A DNA stretch of 64,000 nucleotides from Margaritifera margaritifera (taxonomy: Eukaryota; Mollusca; Bivalvia; Unionida; Margaritiferidae). The stretch covers positions 255,501-319,500 of the forward strand of contig JAQPZY010001200.1 of the NCBI GenBank assembly GCA_029931535.1, in the 5' to 3' direction. A model generated the notes under the pieces. It was not told where the DNA came from. It saw only the letters and a program-made list of their open reading frames with translations, and made no database searches. The translations under genes and the position numbers were made by a program. Shown here one piece after another: positions 48,010 through 56,412 of the stretch; positions within the stretch are counted from its first letter, which is position 1, and each line of letters starts with the position of its first letter.

Positions 48010-48312
48010 CTATTCATTATCCTCCGGCGGTCGCAGGTAATGCCTTAGGTCTTCCGGTGGCTCGAACTTTCTCCTGACTCTGTTTTTACATTTATCAGGC
48101 GGGTCAAACAAGTCTGCCACCACAAGCTGTGAAAAAGGTGCCCATAGCTTAACAGGAGGTGCTGAGATTTGGAACATATTCATTGCGCAGTTCATCAACA
48201 AAATTGCAAGTGGAATGGGGCATTCGGCAATTTTCCCCATTTTCTTGATGTTGTCTTTGGATTCTTTAATTTTTTGTTGATGTTTGTCCGAAATTTTTCC
48301 CCCTAGTTTAGA
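48010..48312 (-). other. In-frame open extension after the TAG of the 343-aa ORF
   Basis: After TAG at 48,313-48,315 the same frame stays open for 101 codons to a TAG at 48,010. It includes a Lys-rich stretch and a hydrophobic segment (PIPLAILLMNCAMNMF). Either the TAG is a nonsense mutation (or readthrough site) in a ~445-codon gene, or this is a separate short frame starting at ATG 48,240. Confidence 0.4.
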
Positions 48313-49344
48313 CTACTTGGCTGCATCCAATAACGTTGTGAGATCAAAATGGAGATCTCGTGCTATATGACCTGTAGAGTCCTGCACAACGTAGTCAAGG
48401 TTGTATGGTTCATATTGGTTAATGAGCCAGTTGTCTGCAATGTGAATAAATTCACTTTCCCTCCTGGCTCTTTTAATAGAATATGAAATATCTTCTAACA
48501 GTGATTGCTCTCTCTCACTGATTTGTTGTTGAGGTTTCTGTTGTTGTTGTTGTTGCTTCTGTTGTTGTTGTTGTTGTCGGAGTTGTCTTTGACTCTTTTT
48601 TTTCCCCTGGAGGGGTAGTTGCGCTTTACTAGCAACAGGTTCAACTATTATCCGTTCCGGCTCCTTGAAAAGTTCCTGGGGTACCGGTTTTGGAGTTGAA
48701 AAGTTGCTAGGTTCAGGAATTTTCCCCCTTGTTGCCTCTTGGATAATTTCTTTTGGGGCCTCTTTTCTTTTTCCCCTACTACCTCCCTCATTTCCCTGCC
48801 CAGCCCCTTTCTGCGGACTGCTTGTCGCAGCTGGCTTAGGGATCTCTTTCCTAGCTTCAATTGACGGACTTGATGTCGAAGTTGCTGTTGTTCTTCTTGA
48901 AGTAGGAAAATCTGAAGTAGAAGTTGTTGTTGTTCTTCTACTGGGAAAGTCTGAAGTAGAAGTAGTTGTTGTTCTTCTACTGGGAAAGTCTGAAGTAGAA
49001 GTAGTTGTTGTTCTTCTACTAGGGAAGTCAGATGTAGAAGTAGTTGTTGTTCTTCTAGTAGGTGGTATTGAAGTTTGCCTTGGTTCCGTGGTAGGTACCG
49101 TTGACATTTCCTGTCGCTGATACGTGGCAGGCGTTTGCCTAACACGCCTCCATTGTGGATAATTCCATGCTCCACGTCCAGGCCTTCTATTCGGGCTTAT
49201 TCTTCTTCCTTCTTCTATATTTTCTTCCCAAATCAGGAGAAGAGTAGTCCTCTTCTCCTGAGCTCTAAGGCTCCATCCTGAGGCAACTGAAAGACCGATG
49301 CCATTCAGTGCACTCAGGGCCTTAGCAGGTATTATTTGCTCCAT
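48313..49344 (-). CDS. 343-aa Thr/Ser- and Gln-rich protein of the inserted element
   Basis: ATG at 49,344, TAG at 48,313. Order: a ~60-residue N-terminal region with RTTLLLIWEENIEEG; a basic Arg/Pro stretch; four to five tandem copies of a 13-residue unit (RRTTTTSTSDFPS); a Pro/Lys-rich linker; a poly-Gln/Lys block; and an ordered-looking C-terminus (ISYSIKRARRESEFIH, ADNWLINQYEPYNLDY). The nucleotide repeat units are nearly identical, so they were amplified recently. No known domain is recognised. Intrinsic disorder plus an RNA-like mobile context would fit a nucleic-acid-binding or gag-like role, but that is only inference. Confidence 0.5.
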   Translation of the reverse strand: MEQIIPAKALSALNGIGLSVASGWSLRAQEKRTTLLLIWEENIEEGRRISPNRRPGRGAWNYPQWRRVRQTPATYQRQEMSTVPTTEPRQTSIPPTRRTTTTSTSDFPSRRTTTTSTSDFPSRRTTTTSTSDFPSRRTTTTSTSDFPTSRRTTATSTSSPSIEARKEIPKPAATSSPQKGAGQGNEGGSRGKRKEAPKEIIQEATRGKIPEPSNFSTPKPVPQELFKEPERIIVEPVASKAQLPLQGKKKSQRQLRQQQQQQKQQQQQQKPQQQISEREQSLLEDISYSIKRARRESEFIHIADNWLINQYEPYNLDYVVQDSTGHIARDLHFDLTTLLDAAK

Positions 49345-49392
49345 CGCTAGCGCTAGTATTTCAAGTTACTGCTTCTATGTTCGCTGCTGACT

Positions 49393-49748
49393 GGTAGCTC
49401 ATCTGTGAAGGCGTTGTTTTAATATACTAGAAGCGCGGACGTGAAGGAAAACATCCCTTTTCAAAAAAAAAAACATCACTCACACTACCTGCGTCTGACG
49501 TCATCCCTAGGACGTCATTCTAGGTTTCGCGGATTTTGCACTCCATCACCCCAAAAAAAACCCCCACAAACCCAGTGCGCGGACCTAAAAGAAACTACTT
49601 TTCATAATTTTTTATCAAAACACACACCACACCATTCATCAGATCGATAGTGAGATAATGGATAGAGGTGGTGACTTCAGATCGATAGAAAGAGAGATAG
49701 AACATAATAATTTTTTTCAAATTCAATAAAAAAACCAGACAACACCAT
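49393..49748. repeat. Left terminal inverted repeat
   Basis: Pairs with 63,546-63,906 over ~356 bp with scattered mismatches and small gaps. Begins GGTAGCTCATCTGTGAAGGC, ends at AACACCAT. Confidence 0.92.
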
Positions 49749-49829
49749 TTTTTCAAAAAATCAACATTTTTTTTAATGAACAACAAGAAGCTTCTCTAAC
49801 ATAAAAAGGTTATAACAATCAACAAGATA

Positions 49830-50402
49830 TTAAACAGGAACGTATTTACAGGGTTGACAACGTTGGGAAGGTAAACTAAACTTCCACTTTTCTACATCTA
49901 CATCATTCCGATGCACACTACGTTTCTGAGCTAAAGACAAGAGATATCCATAACGTTCACAAAACCATCGTTCTACTTTAGCATCGTTTCGAGCATAGTC
50001 TCTATCAAAACAAGTCACTAAATGTTCTAAGGAATATCCGAGACTGCGTTGATGAAGAAAATGTACACAATATTGTCCACACACCATTGAATCCGATCCT
50101 TGTAATCGGGCATTATTGAATCGAGTAGAGATGGCATTTCTTCTCATAAAGTCGATGATGTCGTCTTCCAAAGGAGGTAATCCATAAGAATCAAAAAATT
50201 CCACACCACCATTGTGATCGTTGGGAAAGTACACAGCTACCCAATGGGTTCCTGGTCGATGACTGTCGTCGGTATTGATGACATAGGCATGAACATCTTT
50301 AGGTTTGCGATGAGGTAGTTCATCTTTAGCACACACCACAGGATTCCAAGAAGAAGTGTAGGAACTGCGAGTCAACAGGTAATGAAGTTCCCTGGTATCC
50401 AT
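49830..50402 (-). CDS. Adenain-type cysteine protease (virion maturation)
   Basis: 190 codons, ATG at 50,402. The His box GTHWVAVYF (~residues 52-60), the Asp of EFFDSYG (~68-74) and the Cys box MVCGQYCVHFL (~105-115) match the adenovirus and Polinton maturation proteases of the Ulp1 clan, and the length is usual for the family. Expected to cleave capsid precursors during assembly. It is the last minus-strand gene before the left TIR. The frame is intact and ends with TAA. No cofactor peptide was identified. Confidence 0.9.
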   Translation of the reverse strand: MDTRELHYLLTRSSYTSSWNPVVCAKDELPHRKPKDVHAYVINTDDSHRPGTHWVAVYFPNDHNGGVEFFDSYGLPPLEDDIIDFMRRNAISTRFNNARLQGSDSMVCGQYCVHFLHQRSLGYSLEHLVTCFDRDYARNDAKVERWFCERYGYLLSLAQKRSVHRNDVDVEKWKFSLPSQRCQPCKYVPV

Positions 50403-50512
50403 TTTTTCTTCACAGGAAATGATGAGTCATCAATTCACACTTGACTTTATGCTTGAATGTATCTGTCAAGTAATTCCACGAATACTCACGGCGGATAGTG
50501 TCTGTACTCTGT

Positions 50513-50977
50513 TCAATGAGAGCTACGGATGCGTTTGATCTCCAGAGGAGTGAGTGAAGGTGAAGAAGAATCATGCAAGTCTTTATACCATTGTCTCAAC
50601 ACCTTTTCTTCCGAGATCTGAGACCAAACCTCTTCCAAATATTCGTCCAATTTTTCTTCGCCTGTCATCATCAAACATTGGTCGTGTTGTTTTTGGCTGG
50701 GATGATCGATTTGACATCCATGACAATGTTGTCGGGTCAAGCTGTTAATTCTTTCAGTCAATTCCTTAGCATAACAGGAGACTAAATGTTTTTCTTATTC
50801 AGGCCATCGACAAGCCATAAATCCAGCAAACTTGGGAACAGGATTGTTTTCTTTTTCTTCTCTTTTAGGTTCTGAATGAATGACTTCGTCATCATCATCA
50901 TCCGTGGTAGTTTGTGACTGCTGAGCTTCACAAAATCCCTCGTCTATTTCCATAGGTTCTTCTTCTACGTGTTGCAT
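50513..50977 (-). pseudogene. Conserved Polinton Cys/His protein, interrupted by one TAA
   Basis: ATG at 50,977, 17 bp after the capsid gene's stop. The N-terminal part is acidic (DDDDDEVIHSE). TAA at 50,795-50,797 stops it after 60 codons, but the same frame runs on to 50,513 through ELTERINSLTRQHCHGCQID and HPSQKQHDQC, a Cys/His signature I associate with a conserved protein of animal Polintons, function unknown. The downstream part has no in-frame ATG near its start, so the TAA is best read as a nonsense change. Confidence 0.65.
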
Positions 50978-50994
50978 CTTTTTTTCTTTTCCTT

Positions 50995-52344
50995 CTAATA
51001 GTCTAGAATTACTTCTCTCAAACTGTTGATTTCTAGAGTATTATCAAATTCTGCACACAAGACGACGTTCACCGTGTCGGGTAGAGGATCTTTAAACTGA
51101 AGTTCCACACGAAGTGGGCCTGATTTTATAGGGTGGAAATGTCCTTCGTCGCTGCCTTGGTCAGGACTGAAATCAAATCCCCACAAGGCATACCCTCCTG
51201 CATAATCGTCGTACGAAATGCCGTGGCTGGTGTTGGTGCCTAACTGTCCTGTGGCTTCAAACAGGCTCAGGTAAGATCGCAAGTAATTTTTCTGGACGTC
51301 GCTAAAGTTAGGTTCAAAAGGTCTGGTACACAACGTTTTGCCATCTCGACTGACTTCTATCTTGGAGACGTTGTAGTGTTTAAACTCGAACGGATTCTGA
51401 TTGTGGACTCCGTTGAGGGCTGCATTACTGACGATTCCAATCAGCAAACGTTTGGAAAGCTGTCCTTGGAAGACGTGATCTTCGACTTTGGATCGGAGTC
51501 CAGCGGCAATGGTAAAGGTTTTCACTTCCACTCGTCGCACAGGATACTTGGCAGTGGTTCTGCTCAACGTTTGACTGATGTCGTTGGCTACTTTTGGTAA
51601 GACTTCCACACGGCGTACGTAAAGTCTGGCTTCTTGGATGATGGTTTTCCACTCGTTAGCATGAGCCATCAAATGGAAAGCGACACTACTGCGATTCAGT
51701 CTCAGGCGTACATCCACTCCGTTCAACAAATACTTGTCTTGAAACCACATGTCCAAATGCAAACGATCCATTAATTCTAAACTGCGTCTGATTTTCTTGT
51801 GACGTTCGTTAAATCCCACATTGTGCGGATCTGCTGGAATTATTGTTTTATCAACGGTTTGCGTCGCCAGCACTGACACCGCTGTGTCGTTGAACTTTTC
51901 CGAGGTGTCAGGTTTCCAGACCACCGAAGCATCCAGATGAGTGTTCTTGGGTTCTTTTCCGTACGTCAAGAGATTTTCCAAGTAAGCACGGTAAGGGTAA
52001 GTATCCAAACTGCTGCTGACCAGTTTGTTATTCAAGTACAAATCTACTTCGCTGAACAAGGAATGCATGAAATTATTGACGGGAGCCACTCGGTCACCGT
52101 CCCCAGGAAGGCTACTGTCCGCCGTTTTGATCACTTTGAGTTTCAGGTACAAGTAGCTGTTATTCAGATCGATGTAATCTTCGGTTTGTCCTTTGATTTC
52201 AAATTCGATAGGAGCTGAATCCGTCAAAGACGATACAGGATGAAATTCCACACATTGGGATTCTTGCATCGTCATCATGGTGGGAGGCATGGTAAACATA
52301 TCCAGTTCTGACTTGGTACATTCGCAAGAATCTCGGTGCATCAT
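50995..52344 (-). CDS. Major capsid protein (double jelly-roll type)
   Basis: About 449 codons; ATG at 52,344 is preferred over the upstream TTG at 52,350. Conserved Polinton capsid stretches are SAPIEFEIKG and DYIDLNNSYLYLK (~residues 45-65), NNFMHSLFSEVDLYLN, DTYPYRAYLE, and a C-terminal HPIKSGPLRVELQF. The length and order fit Polinton and adintovirus major capsid proteins that form pseudo-hexameric capsomers. The frame is intact, ending TAG. It follows a 149-codon gene with an 11-bp gap and is probably part of one late transcription block. Confidence 0.9.
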   Translation of the reverse strand: MMHRDSCECTKSELDMFTMPPTMMTMQESQCVEFHPVSSLTDSAPIEFEIKGQTEDYIDLNNSYLYLKLKVIKTADSSLPGDGDRVAPVNNFMHSLFSEVDLYLNNKLVSSSLDTYPYRAYLENLLTYGKEPKNTHLDASVVWKPDTSEKFNDTAVSVLATQTVDKTIIPADPHNVGFNERHKKIRRSLELMDRLHLDMWFQDKYLLNGVDVRLRLNRSSVAFHLMAHANEWKTIIQEARLYVRRVEVLPKVANDISQTLSRTTAKYPVRRVEVKTFTIAAGLRSKVEDHVFQGQLSKRLLIGIVSNAALNGVHNQNPFEFKHYNVSKIEVSRDGKTLCTRPFEPNFSDVQKNYLRSYLSLFEATGQLGTNTSHGISYDDYAGGYALWGFDFSPDQGSDEGHFHPIKSGPLRVELQFKDPLPDTVNVVLCAEFDNTLEINSLREVILDY

Positions 52345-52355
52345 TTTCAAAGGTT

Positions 52356-52805
52356 TTAGTAATCAAACACGTCTAATTCTCTGACGGTTCTTCTTCTTTT
52401 CTTATTCTTTTTTGGAACACCACCGTGTGTTTTATGAACTCTGAAGGGATTTCGACGTCGTCTCTTTCTACCTTGTCCTTGCTGTGAAGTGGAGGAAGAA
52501 GTAATGCCAGGGCCAGAAGCGTGAAGTGAATTTATAGGACTCTCTCGAAGACCCAAAAGATCTTTGCCAGTGTTCATCAACACATTTTTGCCTGCTCTCA
52601 TAAAGGCTTCTTTAGGATTTTGTTTGTCAATGAAGACATTTTGCAAAAATTCTTTTCCTTGCGTCAAAGTGGCATCTTTTAAGGCATGGAATCCTCGAGT
52701 CACCATGGGTTTCAAAATAGGGGCTACCGTCCGAAAAGCCGATCTTAACATATCTCCTAAACCATGTCCTCGTTGTCGAGCCACTCCTCGGTACACAGGA
52801 TACAT
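52356..52805 (-). CDS. Small basic virion protein, adenovirus core/pVI-like
   Basis: 149 codons, ATG at 52,805, six bases after the penton gene's TAA. N-terminus VYRGVARQRGHGLGDMLRSA, a middle amphipathic region, and a Lys/Arg-rich tail (GRKRRRRN, KKNKKRRRT). A small GHG-containing, strongly basic protein between penton and capsid genes resembles the minor core or pVI-like proteins reported for adintoviruses. DNA or membrane contact is inferred, not shown. Intact. Confidence 0.6.
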   Translation of the reverse strand: MYPVYRGVARQRGHGLGDMLRSAFRTVAPILKPMVTRGFHALKDATLTQGKEFLQNVFIDKQNPKEAFMRAGKNVLMNTGKDLLGLRESPINSLHASGPGITSSSTSQQGQGRKRRRRNPFRVHKTHGGVPKKNKKRRRTVRELDVFDY

Positions 52806-52811
52806 TTTTGG

Positions 52812-53714
52812 TTACAATGCGTTGGAGAACTTTTTTCGAAAATGTAGTTTCACCGTGACTTTTCCTTTGTCAATGAATGGCACACTTTGTCCCAAATCTC
52901 CTTTTATACTAATGTTGACACTGTCAAAATACGATTTACTGACTGGAAGATAATGAGGGTTTACAAATTCACGGTGAACATGATACGTGTTTCCACCTTC
53001 TTCGTACGCACCAGCAGCAGTATCCACTTTGAAAAGAATGACTCTCAGTAAGGGAGCGGCTGTGTGTCCCACCACGTTGTATTCTACCACATCGGAGTAC
53101 ACAAACATTAAATTCAGTCCAACGTTCAATTCGATAGGGGTGCGAAAAGCTATTCCGAATGTTGAGTTGCTTTGAAATGTTCTATTGGTAAACTTTTTAT
53201 TTCCACCCAAAATAGAATACAACCCAGGAGAAAAAGTCATGGCTATGGTTTTGTCGTCCGAAAATTGTATCAAGAGACGGCGTGCCACAGGATGGTAACT
53301 GATCTGTACCGATTTCTTGGCTTTTTCTAAGGCTTTGCTAAATTGGGTGTCGAAGACGGCCGCAATCGTGTCCACCATATGTTGAGCAGTAAAATAATTT
53401 CCCTCAGGAATTCTCATGGTATAGTTACCCCCGTGAGGAAATATCTTTCTGGATTCGCGAATGCCAGGATCATGGGTGTCCAAGTGTTGTTGCATTTGTG
53501 CGTCCAGGATATCCACGATGAAAGTGTTTTGACCTTTGTCGATGTTTTGGACTTGCATAGGATGAATGATTTCTACCAAAGCCACTTCCCAATGAGCTTC
53601 GCGATCCATTTGGATGGATTGAGGTAATTTGGTGGTGAAACAACATAAGGTGTTATTGGGAAACACACCCATGGAACTGTCACTGGGTAAAGTTAAATAA
53701 AATTGGTAATTCAT
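52812..53714 (-). CDS. Penton-like minor capsid protein (single jelly-roll)
   Basis: 300 codons, ATG at 53,714, TAA at 52,812. N-terminal FYLTLPSDSSM, FPNNTLCCFTTKLPQSI and HWEVALVEIIHPMQ form the characteristic start of Polinton minor capsid proteins; the C-terminus ends in KVTVKLHFRKKF. It would occupy capsid vertices. The start overlaps the previous gene's stop as ATGA. Intact. Confidence 0.85.
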   Translation of the reverse strand: MNYQFYLTLPSDSSMGVFPNNTLCCFTTKLPQSIQMDREAHWEVALVEIIHPMQVQNIDKGQNTFIVDILDAQMQQHLDTHDPGIRESRKIFPHGGNYTMRIPEGNYFTAQHMVDTIAAVFDTQFSKALEKAKKSVQISYHPVARRLLIQFSDDKTIAMTFSPGLYSILGGNKKFTNRTFQSNSTFGIAFRTPIELNVGLNLMFVYSDVVEYNVVGHTAAPLLRVILFKVDTAAGAYEEGGNTYHVHREFVNPHYLPVSKSYFDSVNISIKGDLGQSVPFIDKGKVTVKLHFRKKFSNAL

Positions 53715-54139
53715 AGTAGGTCCAAAGTGGTTTTGGTCTCCGAGGAGTCACTCGAGTTCAAAGGATGTTCAAAGGGTTCCAAAAGAGGAGTGGTATTATT
53801 GTGACTGGAAGAAGAAGGTGGACTGACGGTGGTCGTACTACCGTGGTTGCTATGGCTGCTGTTGTCCGTCGTCGTCGTAAATTTCAAAGAGGGACTGGGT
53901 AAAAGATAACCGATGCAACTGCTGAGTAAAATGGTCCACAATTGTTTGTCCACTTGTTGTAAACTCAAATTGGCAACAGCTGCTCCGATGACACAATACA
54001 CTACAAAGATTTGGCAGAAAAAGACGATTTGATTTTTAGGCACACGTTCTCCGCACCACACCCAGAGCGGTTGTTTTTGTAATTCTTGAAGAGAAGAACT
54101 CTGCGAAGGAGTCGAGGTCGTGGTTGTGTTGAATGGCAT
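53711..54139 (-). CDS. Two-TM membrane protein with Ser/Thr-rich tail
   Basis: 142 codons, ATG at 54,139, TGA overlapping the penton start by four bases. Hydrophobic segments at ~residues 38-60 (VFFCQIFVVYCVIGAAVANL) and ~68-85 (LWTILLSSCIGYLL); the rest is Ser/Thr-rich and probably disordered. Small two-TM proteins next to the penton gene occur in Polintons, function unknown. Intact. Confidence 0.65.
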   Translation of the reverse strand: MPFNTTTTSTPSQSSSLQELQKQPLWVWCGERVPKNQIVFFCQIFVVYCVIGAAVANLSLQQVDKQLWTILLSSCIGYLLPSPSLKFTTTTDNSSHSNHGSTTTVSPPSSSSHNNTTPLLEPFEHPLNSSDSSETKTTLDLL

Positions 54140-54145
54140 GTTAGG

Positions 54146-55270
54146 TTACTTCTTTTTCTTTTTATAGTCGACGACTTGAGAAGCAGCAATCCAAGAATCA
54201 AAACTAGGAGGATATCCTTTCCAACGTACTTTGACTTCTTCTACTCGACGTTTGCCTACTTTGCGTGTTCTTTGTTCGAGAATGCTTTCGATGTCGTACA
54301 AGGCGTCTTCTTTTTTAGTCACTCGTTGTAACTCAGGCAAGTAAAATGTTCCTTTGAGCACTTCACCGTGCATGTCTTCCAATTTATAGACGGGAGGATG
54401 GCGTCCACGCACGGGTGTAGTGACACGAAACAATTCGGTGGTCCAGTTGGGTAAATAACCTTTGTCAAAAGTACGTTTGGTTTTTCCGATGCGAACCCAA
54501 TCTCCCGTCTTCAACTCCAGCAAGGTTTTTTTCTGAGGTGGTGGTCTGCTCCTCTGGGGTGTACCAAACAATTTATCAAACACGGTCACTTCGTTTTAAG
54601 GGCTGACACCTTCGGGGGCACATCCGATGCTTCGATGGTACGATTGATTGTACGCTTTGACCAAACGAGGTAACACGTCGATGTATTTGAGAGTATGTTG
54701 ATGTGTAAAATATTTCCACATGCGTTCTTTCAAAGTTCTTTGAAAACGTTCCACGATACTGGCTTTGGTTTCAGGATTTTCGGTGGTAAAAAAATGAATC
54801 TGTCTTTGTTTCAATTCTTTTTGAAAAGCTTGGTTTAGAAATTCGGTGCCTTTGTCAGTTTGCCATCGTAAAGGGTGACGACCACTTTGTTTCAAGACCA
54901 ATTTTAAGGCCCGTACCAATTCGGTACTGCTTTTAGATGTCAAAGGCACGACCCAAGCAAATTTGGAAAACACGTCAATGACACAAAACAAATATTTGTG
55001 ACCACGATTGTAGGTTGCCAAATGAGAGACGTCGGTTAAATCGGCTTGCCATTGATGATCGATGCCTTCCACTTGGGTTGGACTTCTAGAAAATTTGCGT
55101 CGAATGGGTTTGTGTAACGTGTACGTCGATTGTTCTTGTAACCATCGTCGTACTTCTGGCAAACGTACACTTTTCAATTTACTTTTGGCAGCTCGATATA
55201 ATTTTTGAACTCCTCCGTAACCATCAGCATGGCCAGGATTGTAGTAAATGGTAGCTAAAAGTTTCTCCAT
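54146..55270 (-). pseudogene. Retroviral-type integrase with chromodomain, cut by one TAA
   Basis: ATG at 55,270. Zinc-like N-terminus degenerate; catalytic core with Asp in WQADLTDV, Asp in WQTDKGTEF and Glu in SIVERF, spaced D-x34-E. TAA at 54,596-54,598 stops the frame after 224 codons. The same frame continues without shift to 54,146 through the SH3-like region (GDWVRIGKTKRTF) and a chromodomain end (VRWKGYP, SFDSWI). The product would insert element DNA into chromatin. The core survives the stop, but the DNA- and chromatin-binding tail does not. The relic at 16.1 kb retains the tail and lacks the core. Confidence 0.88.
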
Positions 55271-55276
55271 GATTGA

Positions 55277-55483
55277 TCAATAAGTCAACCACTGTTTGAT
55301 GCTACTACTACTTTGAGTGTCGTGAGGTTTGGACGAAGCGGCTTGACGCGTTCGACGAGCGACAGGAGTGGGTAGTGAAGAAGGGGTAATGATGGTAGGT
55401 TTCTTCTTGGTGGTGTCTTTTTTCACTTCAATCTTGCTGTCTTTCTTTTTTATTCTGCTGAAGAAGGAGTGGACATCTTCTTT
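55277..55483 (-). other. Orphan Lys-rich frame without ATG
   Basis: Open for ~68 codons between TAA (55,484) and TGA (55,277), overlapping the end of the preceding gene. Basic and Ser/Thr-rich (VKKDTTKKKPTIITPS, PVARRTRQAASS). It could be a frameshifted or truncated tail of the neighbouring protein, or chance. Confidence 0.3.
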
Positions 55484-55932
55484 TTAACCCAAGCTTTCAT
55501 GGCTTCTCGATGAGGGGTAGGAGAGTGTGTCAACAAGGAAGCTGTAATTTGACTAGGTATGCCAGCAGACGGAGTTTGTAACTCTTCTTCTTCTTCTTCT
55601 TCTGTCATCCCCGTGGCGGTGTCTGTTTTGGTGGTGGTGACTTTAGGTTCGCTTTTCATCAGGGTTTTGAAATCTCTCAGAGTGGGTGGAGCTGTTTCGT
55701 CTACAGCTTTTTGGTGAAAGAGTTGCAGACGTTGTAAAAGTTGACCGTAGCGTTGCGATTTTTCTGTTTCTGACAAATCGCTTCGTTCCATCAGGGCTTG
55801 TAATTCTTGTTGTAACTGTGACATCTCGTTGAGATTAGGATTGGGTGGTAAATGAGGTATCCGTTGTTCGTTCCAACGATGAAATTCCATCCATCGTTTG
55901 TAAGGTACTAAAGTCAGTTTTCGTCCTTCCAT
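55450..55932 (-). CDS. Conserved Polinton protein with coiled-coil middle
   Basis: ATG at 55,932 (the earlier in-frame TTG at 55,941 is less likely). N-terminus EGRKLTLVPYKRWMEF is a LVPY signature seen in many Polinton proteins. A predicted coiled coil (LQQELQALMERSDLSETEK), an acidic EEEEEEE patch and a basic end follow. Function unknown. A TATA-like box lies ~50 bp upstream. A relic is at 16.7-17.1 kb. Confidence 0.65.
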   Translation of the reverse strand: MEGRKLTLVPYKRWMEFHRWNEQRIPHLPPNPNLNEMSQLQQELQALMERSDLSETEKSQRYGQLLQRLQLFHQKAVDETAPPTLRDFKTLMKSEPKVTTTKTDTATGMTEEEEEEELQTPSAGIPSQITASLLTHSPTPHREAMKAWVKKKMSTPSSAE

Positions 55933-55972
55933 TTCATCCAAAGGTACAAAAAGGTGTGGTCTTTCCAGAGAA

Positions 55973-55988
55973 GGGTGTCCTTTTTATC
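55973..55988 (-). promoter_or_regulatory. TATA-like promoter of the coiled-coil gene
   Basis: Minus-strand GATAAAAAGGACACCC ~50 bp before the ATG, like the boxes at 59.2 and 59.6 kb. Confidence 0.5.
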
Positions 55989-56000
55989 TTCTTTTTTTTG

Positions 56001-56402
56001 TTATCGCATGACACCTCCTAAAAGTGGTCCAGCAATTGTTCCTAACAAAGGACCCGCTATTTTTAACAACGGTCCTAACAGCATAGGTAGAAATCCTCCT
56101 CGTTGCACCAACATTTTTTTCTTTTGTTGGAGAGGTATTTTCTTTTTCACCATTTGACGAAGAATGTTCCGATGTTTACCTAATTTTTGTTTCTGTATCT
56201 TGGAGAAAGGTACCGTTCCTTTCAAGACGTTCAAACAACATTCACACACGGTATCGATGATTTCTTTAGGAGCCGTTTGAATGAGTTGTTTTCGCATGGG
56301 AGGATTAGATTTGGTCAGGATAGACAAGACGTCCCAATGTTTCGCCAGACGAGGAGGAAGTCCTTTTTTCTTCTTTTGAGGGTGTGCACGTTGGGGGGTC
56401 AT
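56001..56402 (-). CDS. Conserved Polinton protein with hydrophobic C-terminal tail
   Basis: 133 codons, ATG at 56,402. Basic N-terminus; centre TVCECCLNVLKGTVPFS; then QMVKKKIPLQQKKKMLVQRG and a Gly/Leu-rich tail (GPLLKIAGPLLGTIAGPLLG). This E-C-x-NVL-x-G centre plus hydrophobic tail recurs in animal Polintons and adintoviruses as a virion-associated protein; membrane contact by the tail is likely. Intact. A relic is at 17.1-17.3 kb. Confidence 0.7.
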   Translation of the reverse strand: MTPQRAHPQKKKKGLPPRLAKHWDVLSILTKSNPPMRKQLIQTAPKEIIDTVCECCLNVLKGTVPFSKIQKQKLGKHRNILRQMVKKKIPLQQKKKMLVQRGGFLPMLLGPLLKIAGPLLGTIAGPLLGGVMR

Positions 56403-56412
56403 CTTTTAGAGG

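Larger units (their letters stand above)
47153..49392 (-). mobile_element. Candidate novel 2.24-kb inserted element
   Basis: Bounded by the 14-bp repeat GGTAGCTCATCTGT. Removing the segment plus one repeat copy rejoins the outer sequence (47,045-47,138) to the left TIR in exactly the way the right TIR is joined to its own flank at 63,893-64,000. On the minus strand it has a ~48-nt 5' leader, one long ORF (49,344-48,313, open in frame to 48,010), a structured ~800-nt 3' region and a short (CTA)n tail next to the duplication. This resembles insertion of an RNA copy by target-primed reverse transcription. It encodes no recognisable RT, integrase or transposase, so it would depend on another element. 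A retro-inserted viral or cellular RNA is an alternative. Confidence 0.5.

Noticed and set aside
48648..49175. 175-codon Leu/Gln-rich frame opposite phase to the 343-aa ORF
   Set aside because: It is a shadow of the Thr/Ser repeat region in another frame.
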